Assembly: GCA_963976815.1 (NCBI GenBank)
Contig: CAXBLU010000006.1
Span: 62,001 to 126,000 of the forward strand
Direction of reading: 5' to 3'
DNA: 64,000 nt
Origin: JAHRVQ01 sp963976815
GTDB lineage: Bacteria; Pseudomonadota; Gammaproteobacteria; Pseudomonadales; Azotimanducaceae
A program made the translations under genes and the position numbers. Of this stretch, positions 8,746 through 18,180 are shown piece after piece; position 1 is the first letter of the stretch; each line of letters starts with the position of its first letter. The notes beneath the pieces were generated by a model, which saw only the letters and a list, made by a program, of their open reading frames with translations, ran no database searches and was not told the DNA's origin.

Positions 8746-9728
8746 TACGTCTCCATTGTGGTCGCAAACACTTGATTCCTGCCCGATCGCTTGGCGGTCA
8801 ACAACGCGTTGTCCGCAGCCAGCAACCATTGCTCAGCGGATTGACCTTCTTCATAGGCGGCAACACCTAATGAAATCGAAACACCGGAGCCCTCCATGGA
8901 TTCCGTTGCATCTACTCTTGCTCGCAAATCCTCCGCCAGGCCCAATGCGTGCTGGAGACTTGTATCCGGCACAAGTACCACAAACTCATCACCACCATAG
9001 CGATACAGATCGTCAGTGACCCGAATCCGTTGTTGAATGGTGTTTGCTATCCGGATCAACACAGCGTCGCCAACAGCATGGCCCTGCTCATCATTGATCT
9101 GTTTGAATCTATCCAGATCGAGTATGACGAGAACTCCCCCTAAGTGTTGTCGCTTTGCCCGCTGCTCAAAACTCTGCAATCTTTCATCAAGGGAACGCCT
9201 GTTAAGGACGCCGGTTAAGCCATCCCTCGTCGACAGACGTAACAATTTTTCGCTCTGATGATTTCGCAACGATGCAAATGAGTAGGTAAAAACGCTGCAG
9301 GCAAGAATGGAAACATCAATTTTCATTAGATAAAAGATCGACAAACTGTCATTTAACAGGATTGTCACAACCGCTATAGCCGCAAGGCTCAGCATTAATG
9401 CAAGCCGGGCGGCGAGCAAGAAGTAGCTGACGATAAGCACCGGGTAAATAAAATGGATATCCTCGACACCATTCAGGGCAACAATACTTAAGACTCCGCC
9501 AACCGCCGCGACGCTGAGCAGGAGCCCAAAAAACGAGACCCTCCGATGCCGATAAACTTGATAGATCGCCGTCGTTGAGACAAGCGCCCCAATGAGGTCA
9601 ATGCCAGCAACCGCCCAATCCCCCATTGAGATTCGGATCACAGCAAAAGGTAGCTGTCCGCACAAACAGATCAACGCCGCCGATAGGATAATAAGTTCCT
9701 CGGGGCTCCTACCTTTTAAGTTGAGCAT
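8745..9728 (-). CDS. Membrane-bound diguanylate cyclase (GGDEF)
   Basis: The 327-residue protein has about six hydrophobic helices in residues 12-150 and a C-terminal GGDEF domain. The active-site GGDEF is intact at 245-249, and a product-inhibition I-site RVTD (RxxD) lies at 236-239, exactly five residues upstream. It should make cyclic di-GMP from two GTP and be feedback inhibited. The signal sensed by the membrane part is unknown. It is the middle gene of a minus-strand operon, MOSC then GGDEF then SPOR. Confidence 0.9.
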   Translation of the reverse strand: MLNLKGRSPEELIILSAALICLCGQLPFAVIRISMGDWAVAGIDLIGALVSTTAIYQVYRHRRVSFFGLLLSVAAVGGVLSIVALNGVEDIHFIYPVLIVSYFLLAARLALMLSLAAIAVVTILLNDSLSIFYLMKIDVSILACSVFTYSFASLRNHQSEKLLRLSTRDGLTGVLNRRSLDERLQSFEQRAKRQHLGGVLVILDLDRFKQINDEQGHAVGDAVLIRIANTIQQRIRVTDDLYRYGGDEFVVLVPDTSLQHALGLAEDLRARVDATESMEGSGVSISLGVAAYEEGQSAEQWLLAADNALLTAKRSGRNQVFATTMET

Positions 9729-9732
9729 TCAT

Positions 9733-10377
9733 TCACACCGAAGTTTCCAGGTCTTTGAGACGTTGTTCAAAATCCTTACGCGTTCGGATATCAATAGGTA
9801 AAGCAAGGTAACGCTGTAGCGTCTGGGCATCGAGCTTTCTCATCACGTCCCGGTAAAACTCAATAGTGCTGATGGATTCATGATTTGTCTCTATTAATTC
9901 GACGGCATCCTCAACCTGAACCATACCCGCTTGAATTACCCGGACGTAGAAGCCTGGCCGCTCTGCTTTAACAAAGGCTTTGGCAAAGCCAGGGTCGCCC
10001 ATTCGGGCCGCAAGTGTACTGCAGGGAATACGTGGCGCGGTCACCTGCAAGGTAACGCCTGGTAATCGTAGTTGATCGCCAATATTCAAAGCCGGAGATG
10101 GCAAGCCTTCGATGGTTAAATTCTCGCCAAACATGCCCGGCAACATTTCCCTATTTAGTTGCTTGGCCCAGAATTCATAATCCTCGCTGCGGTAGATATA
10201 GACGGCCTGGTCTGGACCCCCATGGTGTCTAGTGTCCAACACATGGTCACCGGTGACCCCAAAAGCCTTTATCTCGACCGCATGTTCCACCGGAAGCTTG
10301 AAAATGCCGGTTTCTGTCTCACGTTTGCCGACTTTTAGGGGGGATTTTGCCCCGACATTTACGCTTGTTACTTTCAC
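9733..10377 (-). CDS. MOSC-domain protein, YiiM-like
   Basis: The 214-residue protein contains the MOSC core: RHHGGPDQAVY, GMFGENLTIEGL and APRIPCSTLAARMG, the last holding the conserved cysteine thought to handle sulfur or molybdenum cofactor. YiiM-type proteins are linked to molybdenum-cofactor-dependent reduction of N-hydroxylated compounds. A GTG at 10377 preceded by GGAGGT at ideal spacing is the likely start; an upstream ATG at 10407 overlaps that Shine-Dalgarno sequence. The GGDEF gene begins 4 bp after its stop. Confidence 0.8.
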   Translation of the reverse strand: MKVTSVNVGAKSPLKVGKRETETGIFKLPVEHAVEIKAFGVTGDHVLDTRHHGGPDQAVYIYRSEDYEFWAKQLNREMLPGMFGENLTIEGLPSPALNIGDQLRLPGVTLQVTAPRIPCSTLAARMGDPGFAKAFVKAERPGFYVRVIQAGMVQVEDAVELIETNHESISTIEFYRDVMRKLDAQTLQRYLALPIDIRTRKDFEQRLKDLETSV

Positions 10378-10534
10378 AACACCTCCATTTTGGGGTTTTA
10401 GCGGCACTTTCCGTCGACATTTGACGAATCTTCATCCCAGAAGCCACGCAGTGCTGGATTATAAGCCCTTCAGGATATAAGATGGCGCGCTTTTTAACCC
10501 CCCCTCAACCCAGACCTAATTGCAGAGCAACGCT

Positions 10535-12622
10535 ATGACCGACTTAAGCCGTTATCGCAATATCGGCATTTTCGCACATGTAGATGCCGGTAAGACGACA
10601 ACCACCGAACGTATCCTTAATATCACCGGTAAAATCCACAAGATCGGTGAAGTTCACGATGGTGCCGCCACTACTGACTTCATGGAGCAGGAACAGGAAC
10701 GGGGTATTACTATCCAGTCTGCTGCTACTACGGCATTCTGGAAAGATCACCGCTTGAACATCATTGATACACCTGGACACGTTGACTTCACAATTGAAGT
10801 TTACCGTTCTCTTAAAGTCCTAGACGGTGGTGTTGGTGTTTTCTGTGGTTCTGGCGGCGTTGAACCCCAGTCTGAAACCAACTGGCGTTATGCCAATGAA
10901 TCTGAAGTTGCTCGAATTATCTTCGTCAACAAGCTCGATCGGCTGGGCGCGGACTTCTATCGGGTTGTGAAGCAGGTAAAAGATGTGCTCGCAGCAAACC
11001 CGCTGGTTATGACCTTGCCCATTGGCGAGGAAGAAAACTTTGTCGGCATGGTCGATCTTCTGATCGAAAAAGCCTACATCTGGGACGATTCAGGTGACCC
11101 CCTGAATTTTGAGCTCACAGATGTGCCCGAAAACATGAAAGAAAAGGTCGCTGAATACCGTGAGATGTTGATCGAAGCTGCGATCGAACAGGACGAAGAT
11201 TTGATGATGTCGTATCTTGAAGAAGGCGAAGTGCCTTCTATCGAAGATCTGAAGCGTTGCATACGCAAGGGTACAATTGCCCTTGATTTTTTCCCGACTT
11301 TTTGTGGTTCAGCCTTCAAAAACAAGGGCATCCAACTCGTGTTAGATGCTGTTGTCGACTATTTGCCGAACCCAACGGAAGTGACACCACAGCCTGAAGT
11401 TGATGAAGAAGGTGTTGAAACTGGTAAATTTGCCGTTGTTGATGCTTCTCTGCCGCTGCGGGCACTGGCATTCAAAATCATGGACGACCGTTTCGGTGCA
11501 CTGACCTTTACCCGGATCTACTCAGGTAAGCTGAAGAAGGGTGACTCAGTACTGAACACCTTTACAGGTAAAACCGAGCGAATCGGCCGAATTGTTGAGA
11601 TGCACGCCGACGAGCGTATTGAAAGAGACAGCGCCCAGGCCGGTGACATTGTCGCGCTGATTGGCATGAAAAATATCCAGACCGGACACACCCTGTGTGA
11701 TCCAAACAAGCCAGCGACTCTGGAACCGATGATATTCCCAGATCCTGTGATCAAAATGTCAATTTCACCCAAAGATAAAGCAGCTTCAGAAAAGATGGGC
11801 GTTGCGCTTTCGAAGATGATTCAGGAAGACCCTTCATTTCGGGTTGAAACTGACGAGGAATCCGGCGAAACCATCATGATGGGCATGGGTGAACTTCACC
11901 TCGACATCAAAGTGGACATTTTGAAGCGTACCCACGGTGTTGAAGTTGAAGTGGGTCGGCCTTTGGTGGCTTACCGGGAATCCATTACGCAACGGGTTGA
12001 CGATTCTTACACCCACAAGAAGCAAACCGGTGGTGCAGGTCAGTTCGCGAAAATCGATTATACAATTGAGCCAGCTGAAACAGGTGTCGGCTTCGAGTTT
12101 GAATCCAAGGTTACCGGCGGTAACGTCCCACGGGAATTCTGGCCTGCGGTCGAAAAGGGCTTCAAACAGAGCCTGGTCGAAGGTCCTTTAGCCGGCTTCC
12201 CTTGTCTGGACGTCAAGTTGACGCTGAACGATGGTGCATTCCACGCGGTTGACTCCTCAGCCATTGCCTACGAGCTCGCTTCTCGCGCGGCCTATCGCCA
12301 AACGATGCCAAAAGCCGGTCCACAGTTGATGGAACCGATCATGAAAGTCGACGTGTTTACACCTGACGATCATGTCGGTGATGTGATTGGTGACCTTAAT
12401 CGTCGTCGTGGCATGATTAGCGGCCAGGATGCCGGTGCTACTGGTGTTCGTGTGAAGGCCGAAGTTGCATTGTCTGAGATGTTTGGTTATATCGGCGACC
12501 TCCGCACCATGACTTCTGGTCGCGGTCAGTTCTCCATGGAATTTAGCCACTATTCGGCTTGTCCTAAGAACGTGGCAGACGAAGTCATTAAAGAAACTAA
12601 GGAGCGTCAGGCTAACGCCTAA
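10535..12622 (+). CDS. fusA: Translation elongation factor G, lone second-type copy
   Basis: The 695-residue protein is a full-length EF-G: the P-loop AHVDAGKTTT near residue 16, the switch segment ERGITIQSAA, DTPGHVDF, NKLDRLGAD, and domains II-V to the end. It moves tRNA and mRNA during translocation using GTP. It sits alone, without rpsL, rpsG or tuf, and its sequence resembles the FusA2/FusB-like EF-G of Pseudomonas, so another copy in the str operon is possible. A TTG at 10520 is in frame, but ATG 10535 matches the family start. A clear intrinsic terminator follows. Confidence 0.92.
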   Translation: MTDLSRYRNIGIFAHVDAGKTTTTERILNITGKIHKIGEVHDGAATTDFMEQEQERGITIQSAATTAFWKDHRLNIIDTPGHVDFTIEVYRSLKVLDGGVGVFCGSGGVEPQSETNWRYANESEVARIIFVNKLDRLGADFYRVVKQVKDVLAANPLVMTLPIGEEENFVGMVDLLIEKAYIWDDSGDPLNFELTDVPENMKEKVAEYREMLIEAAIEQDEDLMMSYLEEGEVPSIEDLKRCIRKGTIALDFFPTFCGSAFKNKGIQLVLDAVVDYLPNPTEVTPQPEVDEEGVETGKFAVVDASLPLRALAFKIMDDRFGALTFTRIYSGKLKKGDSVLNTFTGKTERIGRIVEMHADERIERDSAQAGDIVALIGMKNIQTGHTLCDPNKPATLEPMIFPDPVIKMSISPKDKAASEKMGVALSKMIQEDPSFRVETDEESGETIMMGMGELHLDIKVDILKRTHGVEVEVGRPLVAYRESITQRVDDSYTHKKQTGGAGQFAKIDYTIEPAETGVGFEFESKVTGGNVPREFWPAVEKGFKQSLVEGPLAGFPCLDVKLTLNDGAFHAVDSSAIAYELASRAAYRQTMPKAGPQLMEPIMKVDVFTPDDHVGDVIGDLNRRRGMISGQDAGATGVRVKAEVALSEMFGYIGDLRTMTSGRGQFSMEFSHYSACPKNVADEVIKETKERQANA

Positions 12623-12644
12623 ACTCTTTTCTAAGAGTCGCTTT

Positions 12645-12672
12645 AAAAGGGTCGCACTAGCGGCCCTTTTTT
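12645..12672 (+). terminator. Intrinsic terminator of fusA
   Basis: AAAAGGGTCGC at 12645-12655 pairs with GCGGCCCTTTT at 12660-12670 (one G-U pair) around ACTA, followed by more T. It lies 22 bp after the EF-G stop. Confidence 0.85.
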
Positions 12673-12830
12673 ATGGGTGTCGAAAAAGAGATCTTGGCCT
12701 TTTTATGCCGCCCAGGGGCGAAAAATTGCCGCTTTGACGACAACTGCCCCGTCAACCCCCTCTGGATCAGCCAGTTGCGTCTGGGCACGATCATTGCAAT
12801 CACCTAAGTTTTTACACTTTCGAGATTGCC

Positions 12831-14033
12831 ATGTCGCACTATCCCTTAATTGGCCAGGCCGCGTTGATGCAGATGATGTTCAACGGAGACGACCTTTCAA
12901 GTACCGCGAACTCGCTGCTTGAGAATGCACGCATTGATCCAATGAATGCCGAGGCCCTGTTGGACCTATCGACAATTTTATTACTTCGCGGTGATCAGTC
13001 CGTTGGACTTTCAATGCAACTAGAGGCTCTGTCGATCAGGCAACAATTCAACATTCAGCCCGGGAGCGCCCTGCGCTTGTTGGTGCTAAAGACCCCTGGA
13101 GACTTTATGGCAAATTCTCCGGTTGAATTCTTAATCCGCTCAGCGGACATTGAAACCGACATCCTATTTATTGCGCCAGATCTGCCGTACCCCGTAACAA
13201 TTGATCATGACCTGGTCTACAACGGTATTTCCGAGGGTAAACAAAATATGCCCGCCCTGCGCATGGCCGCAACATTGTTAAAGCAATGGGGCAAACCCTT
13301 GATCAATCGCGCTGAAGAGGTACCACTGTTGTCACGGGATCGAGCCTGCGAAATCCTCGATGCACTGCCGGGTACCTACATGCCCCAAAACCTCCTACTG
13401 AGCCGGGAAGAAGTACAATTGATGGCAGCAACCAGTCATCAGTTGAGTGAGTTTCTTGTCCAGGATCGATTTCCTATCCTGGTTCGGCCGGTCGACTCCC
13501 ACGCCGGCGCTGGCCTCAAAAGACTCTCTAGCCAGGCTGAGATCCTTGCCTATTTAGACCAGGAAACCGCTGACCACTTTTATGTTGCACCCTTCGTGGA
13601 CTATCGAAGTTCCGACGGTAAATTTAGAAAATATCGCATCGCCTTTGTTAAGGGCTCACCCTATCTGTGCCATATGGCGATTTCCGATAATTGGATGATT
13701 CACTATCTAAATGCCGGCATGACAGAGTCGACACTAAAACGAGCCGAAGAGGAGCGGGCGATGAATCACTTCCGTCAGGAGTTTGGCCTACGCCACGAAG
13801 ACGCGTTATCAGCCGTGGGCAGCGCCTTTGATCTGGAGTACTTCGGCATCGATTGCGCTGAATCTCAGGATGGCCAGCTACTCATTTTTGAAGCTGGCAA
13901 CGCGATGGTGGTCCACGATATGGACCCATTGGATATGTTTCCCTACAAAGCCCCTTTGATGCAGGAACTCTTCGTCGACTTCCAGCACATGCTGATGGAA
14001 AAGGCTCACCCGCAGCAGGCAGACACTGCTTAG
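12831..14033 (+). CDS. TPR and ATP-grasp domain protein of unknown substrate
   Basis: The 400-residue protein has a short TPR-like N-terminus (residues 24-60), a spacer, and a C-terminal ATP-grasp fold: FPILVRPVDSHAGAGLKRL (phosphate-binding loop), YVAPFVDYRSSDGKFRKYR, and the metal-ligand strand LLIFEAGNAMVVHDMDP. ATP-grasp enzymes join a carboxylate to an amine or thiol through an acyl phosphate. RimK- and GshB-type enzymes share these motifs, but the TPR fusion is distinct and the substrate cannot be inferred. The gene is solitary; its stop overlaps the SRPBCC gene stop by four bases (TTAG). Confidence 0.7.
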   Translation: MSHYPLIGQAALMQMMFNGDDLSSTANSLLENARIDPMNAEALLDLSTILLLRGDQSVGLSMQLEALSIRQQFNIQPGSALRLLVLKTPGDFMANSPVEFLIRSADIETDILFIAPDLPYPVTIDHDLVYNGISEGKQNMPALRMAATLLKQWGKPLINRAEEVPLLSRDRACEILDALPGTYMPQNLLLSREEVQLMAATSHQLSEFLVQDRFPILVRPVDSHAGAGLKRLSSQAEILAYLDQETADHFYVAPFVDYRSSDGKFRKYRIAFVKGSPYLCHMAISDNWMIHYLNAGMTESTLKRAEEERAMNHFRQEFGLRHEDALSAVGSAFDLEYFGIDCAESQDGQLLIFEAGNAMVVHDMDPLDMFPYKAPLMQELFVDFQHMLMEKAHPQQADTA

Positions 14034-14575
14034 AACGAAGGCGAGAACCTGGCTTTAAGACGCTTCAATTGCAGGGCCTGAACTTGATCCACAATCGGCG
14101 CGAGTGCTTTTAGACCCTGGGGGTCATAACCGGTAACACGGTAGATCTGCACAATTTCGGTCTCATTGTCTGAGATTGGTATAAATTTGAAGGTCAAAAC
14201 CCCCTGCAGACCCATTTGTTGTAATGGTCCCAGACCACCCACCATTCGAATTTCCCGATTAGGCGCAATGTAGGAAACTGTCATGTGCAACACCGATTTA
14301 TCCCCTTCGGTCTCGCAGAAGCAGCCTCCAGCAACAGGATCAATCGACAAGTTCTTTGCCTGACCAAACCAGGTGTGCTCAGGGTCCCACCATTCACCAA
14401 CCTTGAGGAATTGCTCATAGGCCTGCTCGGGTGTTGCCCCGACAGAAACACTCATTTTGATTTCAAAACCGCTTTCCGCCGCATGGACAACTTTTGCACT
14501 TGCCCCAGAACTCCAAAACATCGAAGCCCAAATCAAGAAACTTAAAGTACCAAGAACCTCAACCAACTTTTTCAT
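14030..14575 (-). CDS. Exported SRPBCC (START-like) domain protein
   Basis: Taking ATG 14575 gives 181 residues with a signal peptide (MKKLVEVLGTLSFLIWASMF, cleavage near ASA). The rest fits an SRPBCC/polyketide-cyclase fold: an early VGATPEQAYEQFLKVGEWW helix motif and a final long helix APIVDQVQALQLKRLKARF. Such folds bind hydrophobic ligands; this one would be periplasmic. Longer upstream starts add a basic stretch with no signal and are less likely. Function unknown. Confidence 0.7.
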   Translation of the reverse strand: MKKLVEVLGTLSFLIWASMFWSSGASAKVVHAAESGFEIKMSVSVGATPEQAYEQFLKVGEWWDPEHTWFGQAKNLSIDPVAGGCFCETEGDKSVLHMTVSYIAPNREIRMVGGLGPLQQMGLQGVLTFKFIPISDNETEIVQIYRVTGYDPQGLKALAPIVDQVQALQLKRLKARFSPSF

Positions 14576-14813
14576 ATAATCTACCACTAGATCGCCTTTA
14601 GACTTTAGACCGGCTCGCAGCAGGAAGAAATACCCCGAGCACCGCGATTGATCGCACCTAATCGCCATTCTATCGCATGACACAAGTTACGAACCAACCA
14701 ATGCCAGTGAGGAATATATTAGTGTCCAAATATTCCATTCTATTGAGCCCCCGGTCTTGGTACATTGCGCGACCTTTAGATACCCCCATACCCACAGTCG
14801 AGGACAATCAAAC

Positions 14814-16415
14814 ATGCCAACATATGAAGAGGATATCGCGCGCTTAGAAGCGATTAAGCAAGCTAGCCCTACCTGGAAAGGCATCAATTCAGAATATGCC
14901 GCCCGTATGGACCTACAAAACCGATTTAAAACCGGTTTAGACATTGCTCGATATACGTCAGACGTAATGCGTAAAGATATGGCTGACTATGATGCTGATG
15001 TGTCCAAATACACTCAGTCTTTAGGCTGCTGGCATGGTTTTACCGCTCAACAACTTGCTATGTCGGTCAAGAAACACCGCGGCACCATGGATAAGAGCTA
15101 CATCTACCTGAGTGGCTGGATGGTTGCAGCACTGCGCTCTTCATTTGGTCCATTACCTGACCAGAGCATGCACGAAAAAACGACTGTACCCGCCCTGATT
15201 GAAGAGATTTATACCTTCTTGAAGCAAGCCGACGCTCGTGAGCTACGCCACATCTTTGTTGAACTCGACGAAGCCCGCGCTAACGGTGGTGACGTTGATG
15301 CGGCAATGGCCAAGATCAATAACTTTGAAACCCACGTTGTGCCAATTATTGCGGACATCGATGCTGGTTTCGGTAACGAAGAAGCCACATACCTGCTCGC
15401 CAAAAAGATGATTGAAGCGGGTGCGTGTGCCATCCAGGTTGAGAATCAGGTATCCGACGCTAAGCAGTGCGGTCACCAGGCCGGCAAAGTCACGGTTCCC
15501 CATGAAGACTTCCTGTCCAAGATCAATGCAATCCGTTATGCATTCCTAGAATTGGGTGTCGACAACGGTATTATCGTTGCCCGTACCGATTCACTGGGCG
15601 CTAACCTGACTCAAAAGATCCCAGTCTCCCGGGAAGCAGGGGATCTGGCTAGTCAGTACAACTCATTCCTCGAAACCCAGGAGATCAAAGATCTCTCGGA
15701 ACTCAAAGAGAATGACATTACCATTCACCAAAATGGCAAGCTGGTTAAGCCTATTCGTTTGGATAATGGTTTGTACTCTTTCCGTGATGGCACCGGTTTT
15801 GACCGTGTTGTTCTAGATTGCGTCACGAGCCTGACACACGGTGCTGACCTACTTTGGATTGAGACTGAAAAGCCTCACGTGGGCCAGATTGCAGAAATGG
15901 TAAACGCCATTCGTCAGCACGTGCCCGATGCGAAACTGGTTTACAACAACTCACCATCCTTCAACTGGACATTGAACTTCCGTATCCAGGTATTTGATGA
16001 GTGGAAAGCTGCGGGTAAAGATCTGTCTGCTTACCCAGACCCCGCAAACGACGCAAAAGGTTTGATGGATGCCAAGTTTGATACCTCTGACCTAGCCGCT
16101 GAAGCTGACAGTTGGGTGCAGTCTTTCCAGAAAGACGCAGCACGCGAAGCCGGTATTTTCCATCACCTGATCACACTTCCGACTTACCACGAAACAGCCC
16201 TCGGCACAGATATCCTGTCTGAAGGTTACTTCGGAGATCTTGGTATGTTGGCTTACGTTCGTGATGTTCAGCGTCAAGAAATCCGCCGGGACATGGCGTC
16301 CGTAAAACACCAGGATTTGGCTGGATCAAACATGGGCGACGATCACAAAGAGTACTTCTCTGGTGATAACGCCCTGCTTGCCGGTGGCAAAGACAACACA
16401 ATGAATCAGTTTTAA
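14814..16415 (+). CDS. aceA: Isocitrate lyase (long form)
   Basis: The 533-residue protein cleaves isocitrate to glyoxylate and succinate, the first step of the glyoxylate shunt. The catalytic KQCGH lies at 217-221 (C219), with DIDAGFGN upstream and the substrate segment NNSPSFNW downstream. It is the long subfamily (about 530 residues) common in Pseudomonas-type bacteria, not the 434-residue E. coli form. ATG 14814 with AGGA upstream is preferred over an ATG 57 bp earlier. Presence implies growth on acetate or fatty acids. No aceB or aceK is adjacent. Confidence 0.93.
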   Translation: MPTYEEDIARLEAIKQASPTWKGINSEYAARMDLQNRFKTGLDIARYTSDVMRKDMADYDADVSKYTQSLGCWHGFTAQQLAMSVKKHRGTMDKSYIYLSGWMVAALRSSFGPLPDQSMHEKTTVPALIEEIYTFLKQADARELRHIFVELDEARANGGDVDAAMAKINNFETHVVPIIADIDAGFGNEEATYLLAKKMIEAGACAIQVENQVSDAKQCGHQAGKVTVPHEDFLSKINAIRYAFLELGVDNGIIVARTDSLGANLTQKIPVSREAGDLASQYNSFLETQEIKDLSELKENDITIHQNGKLVKPIRLDNGLYSFRDGTGFDRVVLDCVTSLTHGADLLWIETEKPHVGQIAEMVNAIRQHVPDAKLVYNNSPSFNWTLNFRIQVFDEWKAAGKDLSAYPDPANDAKGLMDAKFDTSDLAAEADSWVQSFQKDAAREAGIFHHLITLPTYHETALGTDILSEGYFGDLGMLAYVRDVQRQEIRRDMASVKHQDLAGSNMGDDHKEYFSGDNALLAGGKDNTMNQF

Positions 16416-16423
16416 GTGCTCTA

Positions 16424-16451
16424 GGTTCTTGACGGCATTAGGTCAAGAACC
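16424..16451 (+). other. Perfect 10-bp hairpin after aceA
   Basis: GGTTCTTGAC at 16424-16433 and GTCAAGAACC at 16442-16451 pair perfectly around GGCATTAG, eight bases after the aceA stop. There is no U-run, and the true terminator lies 47 bp further on, so this may stabilise the mRNA 3' end. Confidence 0.6.
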
Positions 16452-16497
16452 GACTTAAGACCCATATTGATTGAGTAGCGAGACCAATGATTTACTT

Positions 16498-16526
16498 AAA
16501 GGCGATCGAATGATCGCCTTTTTTTT
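16498..16526 (+). terminator. Intrinsic terminator of aceA
   Basis: GGCGATC at 16501-16507 pairs with GATCGCC at 16512-16518 around GAAT; flanking AAA pairs with T, and a run of eight T follows. Confidence 0.9.
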
Positions 16527-16574
16527 GCCCGCCTTTCTAACAGGTATTTCTAGCAGGTTTTGAACGAACAATAA

Positions 16575-17234
16575 TCAACCCGAAGCAGCGTCCAGGGGAT
16601 TTTCGAAGTAGGGCAGTGGCGATGGCATTGCACTGATCACACCGGTTAGCACAAGCTGTTCAGCTATAAAGCCAATATTCTTATTGAGATAATCGAGTAG
16701 GATCTGGTCTTTCTCGGGCTGCCAGTCAAATGTACGCATTTCCCTAACTGCCTCTTCAGCCGTTAATCCCAATACCAGAGTGCGGTAAGCCCCTAAAACC
16801 CCACCTGTACGCTGACTACCAGCGGCACAATGGACCAATACCGGGGTTCCATTTAACCTGGCTGAATGCAGTGCCTGGATCGCTTCCACATAATGTTGCA
16901 CATCACCCGTGCCATTGCCGTTTAAAGGAAATCTCTCAATATCAATGTTAAGGGCGGCGGCGGCATCTCGTTCAGCGATCAAACCAGGCTTCTCTTCCCA
17001 GTATTGAAGATCAATGATCTTCTCTACGCCATTTGTTTTGAGTGTTTCAGAAACAAGCGCGGGATGAAGCTGACCTGAACGAAACACCAAACCCGATTCA
17101 ACCTCGCCCCAACGTTTGGGTAGAATACGGTCTTTTATCAGGTGCTCAAAAATGAGAAAACCAAGCACAACAAGAACCACAGCCAGAGGCAACGCCCACT
17201 TAAAACGGCTGGTTGTCTCGGTTGTTGAAGTCAT
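16575..17234 (-). CDS. Membrane-anchored dual-specificity/tyrosine phosphatase-like protein
   Basis: The 219-residue protein has one N-terminal membrane helix (residues 13-32) and a cysteine-phosphatase domain with the P-loop HCAAGSQRT, nucleophile C136 and R142. An upstream general-acid aspartate is not obvious. Such enzymes remove phosphate from tyrosine, lipid or inositol substrates; orientation suggests a periplasmic catalytic domain, but the topology is inferred. The gene is divergent from the TPR protein at 17302. Confidence 0.75.
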   Translation of the reverse strand: MTSTTETTSRFKWALPLAVVLVVLGFLIFEHLIKDRILPKRWGEVESGLVFRSGQLHPALVSETLKTNGVEKIIDLQYWEEKPGLIAERDAAAALNIDIERFPLNGNGTGDVQHYVEAIQALHSARLNGTPVLVHCAAGSQRTGGVLGAYRTLVLGLTAEEAVREMRTFDWQPEKDQILLDYLNKNIGFIAEQLVLTGVISAMPSPLPYFENPLDAASG

Positions 17235-17301
17235 CTAATAATTCCGTGGTCCGTATCAATGACTAAGAATAGCATTGCAGCACCTTTAGAGAGAATCAGA
17301 C

Positions 17302-18180
17302 ATGAACATTATTAGAATTGTCCTATCAATATTGGCCATCGGGTTTATGGCAAACGCCCTGGGAGCAAACGCTGGGATTGATGCGCTGTCTGCCTTTAAG
17401 GCCGGACAATATGACATTGCAAGACAAGGCTTCCGAGAGTTGCATAACAGCAAGCCGAAGGATCCACAGCTAACCTTTTATCTCGCTCGAAGCCTGTATC
17501 TGAACCAGGAACTTGAAGAGGCTGAAACATTACTCCTCAAGTCCTTAGAGCGGTTTCCCGATCACGCCGAAAGTCACTACCTGCTCGGCTCGGTCCAACT
17601 AACCAGAGTGGCGGATGTGAATATTTTCCGTAAAGCCGGCATGGCTAAATCCGCTGTAAAAGCCTGGGAGCAAGCTGTACACCTCGACCCGAATCATGCT
17701 GAAGCACTGTATGGGGTTGCAAGTTTTTACTACTCAGCGCCGGGTATTGCTGGAGGTGACATAGACCTCGGCAAGAAAAAACTCATGGACCTTGAGGCAC
17801 TAAGCCCACCCTGGGCACAACTCACGCGCGCCTCAATTGTGATGAAAGACGAAAGCTATATCGAAGCGGAAAAGTTACTCAAAGAAGCAATTGAAGGCAT
17901 TCCCGGTCGTGCGTTTCCAACCTTGATGTTGGCAAACTTGTATCTGAAACAGGAGGATTTTGAACTGGCCCTAAAGACATTAAAGGACTATGAGTTGCGA
18001 GAAAAAACCTGGAACGATCCAGGCGCGGCGCAAACTTCACTCTTAGCAGGAAAAATTTATGAGGGACTGGACCACAGGCAAGCAGCCATTGAGGCTTACC
18101 AGCTTGTATTAAATGAAGTAACTACCCCACAACTCAAAAAGCAGGCAAAAGAAGCATTAGAAAAACTTCACTCTCGATAG
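17302..18180 (+). CDS. Exported tetratricopeptide-repeat protein
   Basis: The 292-residue protein starts with a signal peptide (IVLSILAIGFMANALG, cleavage near residue 22) followed by TPR helices, for example FKAGQYDIARQGFRELHNS and TFYLARSLYLNQELEEAETL, continuing to the C-terminus. It is a periplasmic protein-binding scaffold; partners are unknown. The 3' end overlaps the convergent LysE gene by 13 bp. Confidence 0.75.
   Translation: MNIIRIVLSILAIGFMANALGANAGIDALSAFKAGQYDIARQGFRELHNSKPKDPQLTFYLARSLYLNQELEEAETLLLKSLERFPDHAESHYLLGSVQLTRVADVNIFRKAGMAKSAVKAWEQAVHLDPNHAEALYGVASFYYSAPGIAGGDIDLGKKKLMDLEALSPPWAQLTRASIVMKDESYIEAEKLLKEAIEGIPGRAFPTLMLANLYLKQEDFELALKTLKDYELREKTWNDPGAAQTSLLAGKIYEGLDHRQAAIEAYQLVLNEVTTPQLKKQAKEALEKLHSR

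Noticed and set aside
12677..12922. 81-codon frame after the fusA terminator
   Set aside because: It overlaps the start of the ATP-grasp gene in another frame and has no domain.
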